Shown here: positions 11,316-34,633 of the stretch, piece by piece
How positions within the stretch are numbered: the first letter of the stretch is position 1
Layout of the letters: each line of letters opens with the position of its first letter
Assembly (NCBI GenBank): GCA_019633425.1
Contig: WSUB01000021.1
Span: 1 to 64,000 of the forward strand
DNA length: 64,000 nucleotides
Origin: Tulasnella sp. 424
Lineage: Eukaryota > Basidiomycota > Agaricomycetes > Cantharellales > Tulasnellaceae
Direction of reading: 5' to 3'
The notes under the pieces: generated by a model
The model's input: only the letters and a program-made list of their open reading frames with translations
What the model was told of the DNA's origin: nothing
Databases searched by the model: none
Program-made: the position numbers and the translations under genes

Positions 11316-12737
11316 GGTGCGGTTGTGGTCGTGAACGCTGTTGGTCAAAAGGTTGGCGGACAAAAGCAGACGTGCGGAGCCGTGGCGGAACGTCGGAACC
11401 GCTTTGTCTGAGTTTAGAAATTTCAAAAGCCGCCCACGTCACGTGAGTCAAACACAAAAAGCGGCTCAGTGGCATTTGAGACTGCGCCTAAACTCCGATG
11501 CTTAGAAAACTCCGCTCGCGAACGGGGTTAGGAAATAATTTCTCTCTTTTTCTAAAAGATGTGTATCACTTGAAGACCGGAGGCGCACTTTAATAATGGC
11601 CAAACGTCTACACGGCGCAGCAACACTCACGACCTACCCTGAAGGAAGCCGACGATGCCTCTGATCCAGTCTGCCTCATGCGCGAGTGTTTCGGAAGCCA
11701 GAACTCTAAGCCCCAGTCTAGTCCCCAAATCATTTGCAGGAACCTCGTTTTGCGGCACTAGAGCGATAAGCTATGTCGATGCAACGCTCTTTGCACCGTC
11801 TTCTTCCAGTATTCTGGCTCGTGGTGCACTTCATATCCGGCTGGACCGCGCACCTTTTGCTTTCTGATGCCACGACTCTCCCTAGTGCCATTCTACTCTC
11901 TAGCGGGACATATACCTTGGGCGGGAGAATGGAAATTGAGCGGCCCAATTATTTTAAGAAGGAATAGGTCCTTTTACTCTCCCTTCTCAGCGCTAGGAAG
12001 TGTGGAGTCCTTGAGAGCCGAGTAACAATCGAAGCTGCGGCCGCACCTATGCTCGGTGTATCTGATTGCTGATTGCAATCTGGAACACAGTGTAGAAACG
12101 TCATTACGCGAGGCCTATGCCTCTATGGATCACCCGCTAATGCAAGCATGCACTTGGTGTTCTGCCTTGCCAGGCGGAAACCTTGATACAGCCTCGCCAG
12201 TTGGAAACTCCGCCCGTGTGCATTGCATAAACTAAAACGCATCGTACACGCTCCACCGCGCGTGGTCAACCTGACTACACTGACGCTGTCCGGAACACTT
12301 TCGCCTGTCTCCGCCCCTCCCTCGCCGTTTGGATCGACCGAAGTAATCAGCACACATCCCAGGTACGCGTTCCTTGAAGAACAAGACTTTGTATCGAACA
12401 CCGACGAGACTCAATATGTCGAAAGGGGCTTGCTCGTTTCCAGTCGTTTTCCATCACCTCCCCGCTCAACCAAAAGCAAGCTCACCATCCAAAGCTTATG
12501 CAGAGCCGGTATGTAGCAGCAATTATCCTACTCTCCTCGTCCGATCACCTTTGGGAGGCTCTTTGATTCGGTGAAGGCGTCGCGGAGGTCTCATAGTGGG
12601 AGGAAGATGATAAGAGGCGCGAAGGAGTTACGCCATGGGTCCAATCACAGTACCCTCCGCTGCCTTTGAAAGGCTCCGTTTCATTTCGTTTACAGTTTTT
12701 CTTTCCTACTTCTTTAACTCGCTACTATTTGTCACAT
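11316..12737. other. Divergent intergenic region, polymerase X / methyltransferase
   Basis: A 1.4-kb region with no confident gene. It holds a short candidate secreted ORF at 11773-11967 (listed separately) and open but unrecognised stretches at 12.2-12.5 kb. Confidence 0.4.
11773..11967 (+). CDS. Candidate small secreted protein or pectin-lyase-fold relic (weak)
   Basis: A 64-codon ORF from ATG 11773 begins with a signal-peptide-like run (RLLPVFWLVVHFISGW) and continues with LPSAILLSSGTYTLGGRMEI. The 'SGTYTL…I' pattern resembles the first turns of right-handed beta-helix (pectin-lyase-fold) proteins. Shortly after, at about 12.02 kb in another frame, ESRVTIEAAAAP fits the next turn. No normal GT-AG intron joins the two, so this may be a decayed gene rather than a real 64-residue product. 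Not recognised as any named family. Confidence 0.2.
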   Translation: MSMQRSLHRLLPVFWLVVHFISGWTAHLLLSDATTLPSAILLSSGTYTLGGRMEIERPNYFKKE

Positions 12738-14116
12738 ATGATGCCAACACCTGGAGCCCCAAATGGGGGAGGCCCTGATCCACGCCCCGATGCGGAACCA
12801 GATGCATCGGAAACTAATTCGGAAACCACTAGTAGCAACATCACTATCCAGGAACACGAGTTCGTCGACTTTTATCAGCCGCGCCATGGCAGGTTGTTCC
12901 ACACATTTCCAAGGAGCCGATATTGCTTGCCCGCCGATGACGAAGAATCGACAGTACGTCGTTTTGCTCATATTACCTAATCCCTCGACCTTACGCTCCG
13001 ATAATAGCGCCTGAAAGAGCAGCATGAGATCTTCCAAAGACTCCTCGGGGAGAACTACTACCAACCCTTGGATAACAAGCTGGTTGCCGCCGGATCTAGA
13101 GAAGTAGTTGTGCTGGATTTGGGCTGTGGTAAGTTTATTCATGAATTTCTCTAGGCCCGACGGATTTTGACGTTAGGAATGCTTTTTCATCACAGGACCT
13201 GGGATTTGGTTAGTGAGATTCGACATCAATTCGGGTTTGTCCTGACATTGTTGGTACCAACAGGGTGGAGGAGTTCTCGGTGAAATATCCCTCCGCATAG
13301 TAGGTCTGATTTGGGGCTCTGTTTAACCCGGAACTAAGACGTTACGAAAAATCAGTTTTATTGGCGTCGACCTTGTTCCAATGGCACGACAGCACCTTGA
13401 CGATGGTGCGCTTTCTAACGATTCAAGCTTCTCGGTGAAACAGCTTACTTAATCCACCTTTTAGCGCACTTTGAATGCTATGATATCTCGGATAGTGGCA
13501 TCCGCGCGCCGGACGGCCGGGATGTTGGCGCCATTCATGCGAGATGCCTATCGTTTGGGTTTGTTGAATCCTCTTATTGTCATAAGACCACCAGCTTAGA
13601 AGTGATATTTGCAGTTACAGTAGATTTGATCGTCTACTTCAAGGCGCGCATAGAGTTCTGAGCGGTGGTGGTCTCCTGCTCTCCATTGAAATCGATTGGC
13701 GCCCCGACCAGCAAGAGAATTTTCCACGTTTGGACATGCAGGCTACTCTAGAGTTTCTCCGCCGGGTCGCTGAGTGCGCGGCGGTCGCCAACGAGGGGGT
13801 CGGATGGGACCCGACTCGGATCCCTCGTTGGCTGGTAGACGCCGGATTCCAGAACCTTCAACCAGAGGTTAGGTCGATGCCGGTTGGTCAATGGAGGGGT
13901 TCACGATCGATGCAAGAACTTGGAGGTTTGGTGAGGACGATGTGCATCAAGTTCGCAGAGGCGATGAGACCGGCGCTATTGTGTCTGCCTGGTGCAGACC
14001 TTGCAGAAGTCGACTCGCTTCTTACCCGGGTTAAGCGAGAGCTGATGTCAGGGGTGAATACTGGTTGGAGCGTTCCCGTTCATTTAGTCACTGCTTCCAA
14101 GGGACCGACGCATTGA
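12738..14116 (+). CDS. Class I SAM-dependent methyltransferase (LaeA/TAM-like)
   Basis: A Rossmann-fold methyltransferase. Starts MMPTPGAPNGGGPDPRPDAE with a disordered acidic N-terminus. The next exons read DNKLVAAGSREVVVLDLGCG followed by TGIW (the SAM-binding motif, about 13.1-13.2 kb), then FIGVDLVP, HFECYDIS and a motif-IV-like VGAIHARCLSFG. The C-terminus contains LLSIEIDWRP and a helical region ending at TGA 14116. The pattern of a short disordered N-terminus, a single methyltransferase fold and a variable tail is that of the many LaeA-like and velvet-associated methyltransferases in basidiomycetes; the substrate cannot be predicted. About four short introns. A velvet-family gene lies 26 kb away in this window, with no evidence of a functional link. 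Convergent with the acyl-CoA synthetase. Confidence 0.8.
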
Positions 14117-14402
14117 TGTGTAGTAACTCGAGGTCTCCTGATACCCCAAACAAGAAACGTATCGATACTTTGTACTAGTTTGTTGGCTTCAATGAAATCT
14201 CCCTGCCGACCCTCGGACAGCATGTCCAAGGATGGAAGCGAGACATTTGACTGTAGGATAAACCGTGTCGCACATCTCTTATTCAACGCCACAGCAAGTC
14301 ATACATCCCATTATCAAACAAGTCCAACGGCAACACTATATTAGTAAGGATACACGGCCTGCCACGATTGAGATTTAGCAAACAGGGGATTAAAATTCGA
14401 GG

Positions 14403-16579
14403 CTAGATAAGCTCGCGCACCTTGATCTCATCTTTATATTTGGTGGCGATGGCCTTTCTGTTGATCTTCTGCGCTGCAGTAACGAGGCCGCTCTCTGGCG
14501 TCCACTCTTCTGGAGTCAAGACCACGGCTTCCAAAAGCTCCATACCCTTGAAGCCGTTTTTCTTGCCGACATCGTTGATTGCCTTGAGGACCAAGGCAGC
14601 GGCCTTCTTATCCTCGCATATGGCATGCATATCTTGATCCGCCAGACTAGCAGTGGCGGGATCACTCTTCAAGGCAGCTCGCAAGTTATGCTCGTGAGGA
14701 AGAATGATGCCCATGGGCTGCTTAGCATCAGTATGAGCATGAACGCAAATGTTGGCAACGACGTTGCAGCTCTTGTAGGTGGACTCGAGACGTTCGAGAG
14801 CAATGTACTCTCCTCCACTGAGTTTGACCAGGTTCTTGATCCGGTCAATGATGCTGAGAGTGCCATCTTTGTTCCACTGACCGATATCACCCGTGCGAAG
14901 CCAGCCATCTGGGGTGAATATGTTGGGGTCGTTGTTGAGATCGTCTCGCTTGAAATATCCCTTGGTCACCGAAGGGCCGCGGATGAGGATTTCGCCGCGT
15001 TGTGGAGTTTCCGAGGTGATGTAGCCAGCTTCTGGAGCGTCCAAGAGTTTGATCTCGATGGAGGGTACCGGGACACCAACATTGCTGTACTGCATGTACT
15101 CGGGTGGGAGAATGGCGCACATGCTGTCGTGGAAGTAATTATTGAATGACGAGAGTGGAAACCGCCCTTGAAAACGACTTACCCGCAAGATTCTGTCATT
15201 CCGTAACCCTGGAGGAGGGTGACTAATGCGAGATCCAAGAACTCCTGAGTTTCCCTGGACAGGGCTGCGCCACCACTAAGGGCCAATCGTAAGCGTCCTC
15301 CGGTTGCAGCCTTGACGGATTTAAGGATGGTGTTGTCGATGACGGAGCCGGCCAAGGGGATATTTTTCTTGATCGTCAAAGCACCGTTGAAGACGCTTTG
15401 GGTGATGGAACCGGCCGCGGCGACTTTGCCGACGATACCCTTTCGGATGGTTTCCCAAACCGCGGGGACGCCAACGAGGATCGTTGGGGCGAAAGTGGCT
15501 ATATCGCCCCGACAGTTTCGGACGGACGCATCCGTAAGTGTCTTTACTTTTCCGAAACCGAGGACGACGCCGGCGAAGAAGAAGGTCATCTCGACGATGT
15601 ACTAGGAGGGAGCATAGACTGTCAGGACGAGATTACTGCGGTTTAAAGGGGTAGACCTCACCTCGAGAATGTGAGCAAGAGGCAAATAAGCCAAAATTGC
15701 ATCGGTCGGTTGGAGATGATGGCCAAGAAGGGTGAAGACGGCTCCTACGGATGCGACAAGGTTGGAGTGTCTGAGGACGACCCCTTTGGGTGCACCTGTT
15801 GAACCACTGGTATACATGATGCAAGAAACGTCGTCGGGTTTGGGAGCACGTGCTTCGAGCTGGGCATTCATTTGGGGGAGCAAATCGTTGCCTTGTTTGA
15901 TGAGATCATCGATGTGAGCGAGGGTGATGTCGGGACGTTGGGCACGGATGTCGTCGAGTATCTTCTGAGCGGGTTCGCCGTCATAGAAGATGAAGCGGAT
16001 GGTTGGGGTGTCCTTGAGAACCTTGGCGACGCTGCCGAGTAGTTCTGGATGGGTAAACACACCGACGCATTCTGGTTCGCTGAGGGAGTGGCTTAAGCCT
16101 TCCTCGCCAAGGGTTTCGTACGCAGTCGCGATGCTGGTGTTGATGAGAGCGCAGGCGAATTGCATATATTGCCAGTTGAGGCCAGTTGATGCGTAGATGT
16201 TGAAGACGTCTCCGACGTTGATTCCTTTGTCGATGAGGGTGACTGCGAGTTTCTTGACATTCTCCCCAAAGTCCTGGTATGAGATGTACTTGTAGTCGGA
16301 GAGTTGGAAGTACTTCCAGGTCTTTGTCTCCGTGACCTCCTTGCCGCCAATGGTCTTCTTGACCTCCTTCTGCTCCTCGATGACTTTCACCACGTCTCTC
16401 CATCCATAAGCGTTTTTACCCCCATGGGTTCGCATTGCATATTTGAGGATGTCTGGCACGGTTGAGATACCTGGAGCGGGTGAGGTTACGAGGTGGTCTG
16501 GACTGCAATAGCTGCGTCTTGGGACTGATTCTCCTTGAACCTTTGGGGCGTCGATTTCTACAGATCCTGGAGGAGGCAT
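14403..16579 (-). CDS. FAA1: Long-chain fatty acyl-CoA synthetase (FAA family)
   Basis: Activates long-chain fatty acids to acyl-CoA through an acyl-adenylate. Starts at ATG 16579 (MPPPGSVEIDAPKVQGESVP). N-terminal family block FQLSDYKYISYQDFGENVKK; the AMP-binding P-loop reads IMYTSGSTGAPKGVVLRHSN (about 15.76-15.82 kb); LAYLPLAHILE follows. The second exon holds FFFAGVVLGFGKVKTLTDAS and LQGYGMTESCG. The third holds IKLLDAPEAGYITSETPQRG, GWLRTGDIGQWNKDGTLSII and DRIKNLVKLSGGEYIALERL, the fatty-acyl-CoA synthetase signature with its catalytic Lys region. Stop at 14403. Two short introns (about 15.13-15.19 and 15.59-15.66 kb). About 690 residues, normal for the family. No signal peptide and no clear C-terminal PTS1. 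Confidence 0.93.
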
Positions 16580-17352
16580 GATGATGGATCGTCAAAAAGG
16601 TGGTTGTAGTTGATAGTGAGAGTGGATGGGGAAGGAGGTGGTGGAGGAGGAGCGAAGAGGCTCCGAGGGTGCCATTGGTTGTATTTGTACCACGAGACCC
16701 CTGACGTTCATGATATCACCCCCAATGGATCATTAGCAATCGCTCGCTCATGGCACCAACGGTCCCCACCAAATCTTATCGCACTCAGCACCTTCTTTCT
16801 CGTTGATCAGCACGCTTTCAGATACGCTCGTTTCCGCGTTCAGACGACGGCGAAGATGACGACGACGATGAGATCCCGGTGAGTACGTCAACCGACGGCA
16901 CCGCAGCATAGGGAGTACACGTTCCCTTGAACTCATGTATGGTAAGCTGGATGATTGGTAAATGACTCTGAAGATCTCCCACATCGCCTCGCTGATTCTT
17001 TTGTTCGTTCTCAGAACACTAGCAGTGTCGGGCATTGCCGTGCACTCGTGGGCTCCGACCCACCTGCCGACCGAGTGCTCGTAGGGCATGATCACCCACA
17101 TTTCTGCACAACCACAGGCGTTCTTCCGTTTGCCATTTTGTATGCTGCACTCACTGCAAGCCATTTATATTCGATTTTATATTAACGCGTGTGTCCTCTC
17201 TGTCAACCTCAACAATGCTGGGTGATCAGCCAACGGGCGTCTATTTGCTAAAACGCAGCACCGCGCGGGAGTCGCAGTCGCAAAAGACCAACCTTTAACC
17301 TCCACAAGAAACAGCAACAGCTACTCGTCGTGGATTCTCTCAGCCCGCATCA
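16580..17352. other. Divergent promoter region, acyl-CoA synthetase / BEACH gene
   Basis: A 773-bp intergenic region. The first ~60 bp next to the synthetase ATG is purine-rich on the plus strand (GGAGGTGGTGGAGGAGG-type). No recognisable gene; an AT-rich TTATATTCGATTTTATATT stretch near 17.17 kb could serve the BEACH gene promoter. Confidence 0.4.
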
Positions 17353-25506
<8,154 letters not shown>

Positions 25507-25846
25507 GACACGCACCACGCAATTCACATGCCGACCTCGAGGCGATTTGAGTCGATGTATCTCCCTTTAATGGGCAGATGCGGAACGTTGCCTTCAGCTA
25601 TTGTTGATATCCTTCCATTTTCTCCCTCGCATGCTAGCCTATCGTTCCATCTTGCTCCCTGCAAGTCCCCTAATGGGGTTTCTCGACAGCGCCGGCCTAT
25701 CGCATCCTCGAGTTTCAGACAGCCCCTTGCTAAATATTATAGTGCAATTCTCAATGACACAAGTATAACTTTAGTACAATAAACTACATTTTAACTAGCA
25801 CAGCTTGGCTTCGCTAGCAACAGGAGAAACGGACGTGAATCTGGCA
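25507..25846. other. Convergent intergenic region, BEACH / RecQ
   Basis: 340 bp between converging stops; no gene or clear signal. Probably two 3' UTRs. Confidence 0.45.
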
Positions 25847-30491
<4,645 letters not shown>

Positions 30492-31120
30492 CTCTGGCTG
30501 CAACGTTTTGCTTGCCGCACAGTAGCCAGGATGGATTTGACAAGCGGAGAAGAGGAGACGCGACTGTGGTTCACCTTGGAATCCGTCGAAAACATTTGCT
30601 CGTGTTTGCATCTGGCCCATGCGCACGCACGTGACCGCAGCGCTACCATAGCCCACAATGTGCTGTCGGACTACACGGCTAGTCATATGAGAGCGCAATA
30701 GAGATACACTCTACGTATTTTGCAATGTGTTTGATTCCATGTAGTAATTGAGAGTGGGAATTCGACAGAGGCGGGAAAGTCCCAGTGACACTAGATAGCT
30801 CAAAGGTCGCATCGTTTCGAATTACAAAGGAGTTCGATGAAGAGAAGTGCCACTAAAAAATTTGGTTCCTTGAAATCGTATATGATAGGTATATCGGGTA
30901 TCGGGTCCCTCTCGTTTCATTCAAAAGCTTGCACCCATTCTGCAGTCATGTCATTCGATCCCTTCGAACCTTTCTGGCTAGGACGCTGTAGTTGGTTACC
31001 CTAGTTAGTGGATAATTCATAGGCGTCCGTAGCGTGCGGATGGTTATCTTGATGTCATCACGATGCCTTCCTTAGCAGGTAAAGGCGAATCGCGGTGCTT
31101 CGGGATCTCCCACCATCATT
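30492..31120. other. Divergent intergenic region, RecQ / MYND gene
   Basis: About 630 bp with no recognisable coding sequence; likely promoters for both genes. A weak TATA-like ATATGATAGGTATATCGG run is at about 30.88-30.90 kb. Confidence 0.4.
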
Positions 31121-31920
31121 ATGACCACCAACGAGATCCGAGTCATCAAGCTGTCGATGGGCGGCGGCAGTGAAGCACCATTCGCTCTTGGCAAGCAAGA
31201 TTCTTCGTGGTTTATCTGCTTCGCCCGTCCTTATGGAGCCCGTGGAATTAGAAAGTGGGCATGCCTCAACCTCCTCCTCCCACCTCGACCTTTTCTTCAG
31301 CCATCGACAGACGGTCACCCGCGATTCGTGTGGAACTCCACCCCAAGTGGTAACGGCGATGAGTATCTCGGACCGCTGACGAACCCCTCGGATGGATCTG
31401 CTTTACTCAAATTGACTGACGAGCAAGTCGGAGGCAATCCCGTTGTCGAGGTCATGTTGTCGCCTTCAGAGATCCTTCATCCCTGTGCGAGCTGCAGAAA
31501 GTGGGAGACAATATCTCGACCAAGATTTAAAGCATGTGGGGCGTGTAAGTCAGTGTATTATTGCTCCGAAGAGGTAGGGATCCGACGTCTGTTCATCCGC
31601 CTGAGAGTTTAACTGGTTTTTTGCTCGTTGTGACGCGAACTTTTGCGTGACAGTGCCAGCGCTCCGATTGGAAAAAGCCACTGCACAAATCAGATTGCCC
31701 ACTTCTAAAAGATGGGAAAGATGACCAGGTAGAGGCACGGAGAAGGTCCCACAGTAACGAATGGTTCATAACCCAAGGTTGGCGCCCGCTCCTTTCTGGA
31801 CCTTCGCTGTTAGCTGAAAGACGGCCTAACCATCAGACCGACCAACGCGGATTATCGACGATGGGGACTACGTATCAGATCCTGACTTTGTTACGTATGG
31901 CGCTAGAAACTAATGTATGA
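31121..31920 (+). CDS. MYND-type zinc-finger protein
   Basis: A small protein with one C-terminal-half MYND finger. Exon 1 from ATG 31121 carries PRFVWNSTPSGNGDEYLGPL and the first zinc ligands CASCRKWET, CGACKSVYYCSEE. After an intron (about 31574-31653) exon 2 continues CQRSDWKKPLHKSDC, completing the C-x2-C…C-x2-C…C-x3-C…H-x3-C MYND pattern, and ends LLRMALETNV at TGA 31918-31920. MYND fingers bind proline-rich peptides and often sit in transcriptional regulators; no SET domain is present. The first ~60 residues look odd (basic, Trp/Phe-rich), so an additional N-terminal intron is possible. Function otherwise unknown. Convergent with the RBR ligase, 279 bp apart. Confidence 0.75.
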
Positions 31921-32199
31921 TAAATGGCATTCCGAATTGGATGGGACGATATGAAATCCCGCTTATGTAGAGGGCACCAAGTCCCAGTCAGCCCCCAAGG
32001 CTCCTTTGCCGTCGCAGCATGGTGACATAGCGAGGAATGCTATCCGTAATCTGCAAACCGTGCCTCAGATTCAAAGCATAAGAAGTGACGTATCGATATA
32101 TGGTCCAAGAACGGGCACGATCTGGCCTTTCGGTCAGTTTGCCTGCAGGGTCTTTATGGATGGAGTAGCGAGAGTCTGATGGGCAGGACAACCGAAATG

Positions 32200-33984
32200 C
32201 TATATTAGCTCAAATCCCTCCATCGGCTGCCATTCTGTCTCGTCGGGGTCGACGTCGAACAGATTCCCGAAACAAGGAGTGTCTTCGATAAGGGAAGGGG
32301 CAACGTCAGCGCGCCGCCTTCAAGAAGACATCGGCAATGCAGGCACTCACTTCTCATTGAGAAATGTGCGTAGGGATTTGCAGCATTTAACTTGGCTCCA
32401 CATTTATAACAGAAATGCATCGAACAGCGACCGCATTTCATCTGCGACAACGGATGGATCACTTTGCGTCAAAATCTCGATTTAACAAAGCGGGAAATGG
32501 AAATCCATACGTGATTGCAACCCATTGTCTTTTCAACGTTTGTCCTGCACCCTGGGCAAGCCATTGTATTCTTTTCCAGCCATGCCCTATTGGCTTTAGC
32601 TTCTTCGTGTTCGGCCACGAGCTTTTGGATTTGACGTTTTCCATGCAGGCGTTCAAGTCGCAAGCGTTCAGGTGAATCGGGTTCTGCAGCCATATAAGCT
32701 TCCAAGAACTGTTCGATCGCTACAATCTTGCATGGTGTTATAGGACCGTGCCTATAGTTTGGGTGGAGAATGACGTCGTGAATGGCTAGGCACAATGCAC
32801 ATACGGGACCAAGCCGTACCAAGTCCTGCGACACGCAAGGCAAAAGGAGAAATTGCACGATGGACAAACTCGCAGACGGTTCCACTCGTCTTCGTTTTCA
32901 ACATCTACTCCGGCCGTTGTTGGGCGCGGAACGGGCGCTTGGCAGAGTTCGATCGGGCACCGAACAATTGTTGGATCTATGAGAAGGAACAATGGCCGAA
33001 TTAGCGAGAAACCATAGAATATCTGGGTTACGTGACGCTAACCTCGCTCGATCATTCGCTTTTCCCGTAACCTTTGCCACCGTTTCAGCATTATTTCTCC
33101 GACGACATTTCGGACCTCCTCTTCGCCCACCCCAATCCAAATGGGGTCGTCGGTTTTGGCCGCTATTTTAACGCACTCTTCATCAACACAACCAACTTTT
33201 TCCACTTCTCCAGTTTGAATGCTCATCGTCCAGAATTGGGAAAGGCAGGTCCGGCAAGCTACGTGCCCACATTTTTCAATTCGGATACAGTGGGACCCCT
33301 TGACGGTTGAAAGACAGATAGGGCAGTCGAACGAGGTGGAAGCAAAGGATCGGTTCGCGGCCAGAGTGTTATGTGAGAGAAGAAGCGGGGCGAGAAGATG
33401 AGGTGTGGAGTGAGGGAGGTTTAAGGTCCGAGAAGAGGAGGAAGAGTCAAGCTGGAGTGTCGACAGAACGGTTCCGTCACGGACGTACTCGAAAAGGGGC
33501 CAAATAACGCCTTCCGGGTTATCGTCAATTATCAGTTGTAGCGCCGCTCTCAGGGATGCTTGATCAAGCCAGGAGTGGGTTGCATGAACGGCAACTATCT
33601 TGGCATGTCCTGCGAGCGGATAGGTGTTTGGAAGGAGTAGCGCGAGCCGTATAGGAGGGAGGTAGGAGAGGTGCAGCGAAATATTGCAGCGACTTGGGTC
33701 GGACGAAGCGACTGGCGATACTTTTTCGGCAAGATTGACTTGCCGTTGGCCGCCAAGTTCAATGTGCATCTCCATCTCGATCATCAGACTACCATTGATC
33801 GAGTCCTTTACCGAGAGGCGTTGTTCGTATATGGACTAGAGGGGGGAAGCGGATCAATGAAACTTCGGAGGAGGCGGTATCCTTATTCGCTCGCCTGTGC
33901 AACCTCGACCTCTTCGCTTCTCAGATTTTTAGCTTCATCTAGAATTTTTTGTGAATGGGAAGACGCCTTTGACGAGGAGGCCAT
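32200..33984 (-). CDS. RBR-type E3 ubiquitin ligase (RWD + RING1-IBR-RING2, RNF14/ITT1-like)
   Basis: A RING-between-RING ligase with an E3-ubiquitin thioester intermediate. Exon 1 reads MASSSKASSHSQKILDEAKN (ATG 33984), followed by an intron and an RWD domain (SIYEQRL, EMEMHIELGGQ, HLSYLPPIRLALLLPNTYPL). RING1 is FDCPICLSTVKGSHCIR with CGHVACRTCLSQFW; IBR is RCPIELCQAPVPR with CPSCNFSFCLACRRTW; RING2 is MACPGCRTNVEKTMGCNHV then CGRCSMHFCYKCGAKL. The Cys in GCNH is the expected catalytic residue. The last exon (TPCFGNLFDVDPDETEWQPM) ends at TAG 32200-32202 and matches the RNF14/ITT1 C-terminus. RWD plus RBR is characteristic of this subfamily, which acts on stalled ribosomes, translation termination or transcription factors. 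Divergent from the neighbouring Ser/Pro-rich gene. Confidence 0.88.
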
Positions 33985-34633
33985 GATAAGGTTTGCAATC
34001 CAGGCGGGGGAGTGGTTGAGAAGAACAAATGGGGGAAGGTGGAGGTGGCGTTTCCATTCCCACGTGTGTAAAGTCGCCGCTGTCTCCGAAATAGAATGAA
34101 ATTGGAATTCCGACCGCCTCCCTCTCGCAAGATCGCCGTTTCGCTTTCATCCCGTTTTTCTGAGACCGCCCTTCAGGGCTTCGTCGCAGTCTGAAGAGGA
34201 CTCGAGCTCGTCGTTGCAAGTAATCTCGACGACCGTTCAAGTACGCTCAACTGAAGGAAAAGTCGCGTCCAAATGCTGATGACCGTTCTTTTGCCGTTTT
34301 GCGGCTGTAGCAGTTCATCTAGCCGTCCCTTCTCCATTCGTCACATCGAACCGCTCCAATTCCCCTCCAACCTCCCGGTGTGAAATCTGTGGCACAGAAC
34401 TCAGCTCGGGTGACTAGCAAAAGGTCCGCACCCTCCCAAATGGCCTCGTGGTGAACACCAGTCGCTAAACACCGCCTATCATCGTTCTTTCTCTTAGGCA
34501 CTTTGTATCGCATCTCTCTCCCACCGGTCGATGCCCAAATTCGACGGCAGCACTCCCTAATTCCTTCTGCGCCTCCCCTCCTAGTCCGTCGCTCCTCAAC
34601 TCTTCACGAACTCGTATACGACACGCTACGACC
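33985..34633. other. Divergent intergenic region, RBR ligase / Ser-Pro-rich gene
   Basis: 649 bp without a gene; presumed promoters and 5' UTRs. No specific element recognised. Confidence 0.4.

Noticed and set aside
10576..11334. 252-codon plus-strand ORF opposite the polymerase X N-terminus
   Set aside because: Antisense to the Ser/Pro-rich linker of the polymerase; no homology pattern and it spans a real intron.
14625..15149. 174-codon plus-strand ORF opposite the acyl-CoA synthetase
   Set aside because: Mirror of a strongly conserved coding exon on the minus strand.
31988..32191. 67-codon minus-strand ORF between the MYND and RBR genes
   Set aside because: Lies in a short convergent 3' region, with no ATG-linked family resemblance; most likely 3' UTR.
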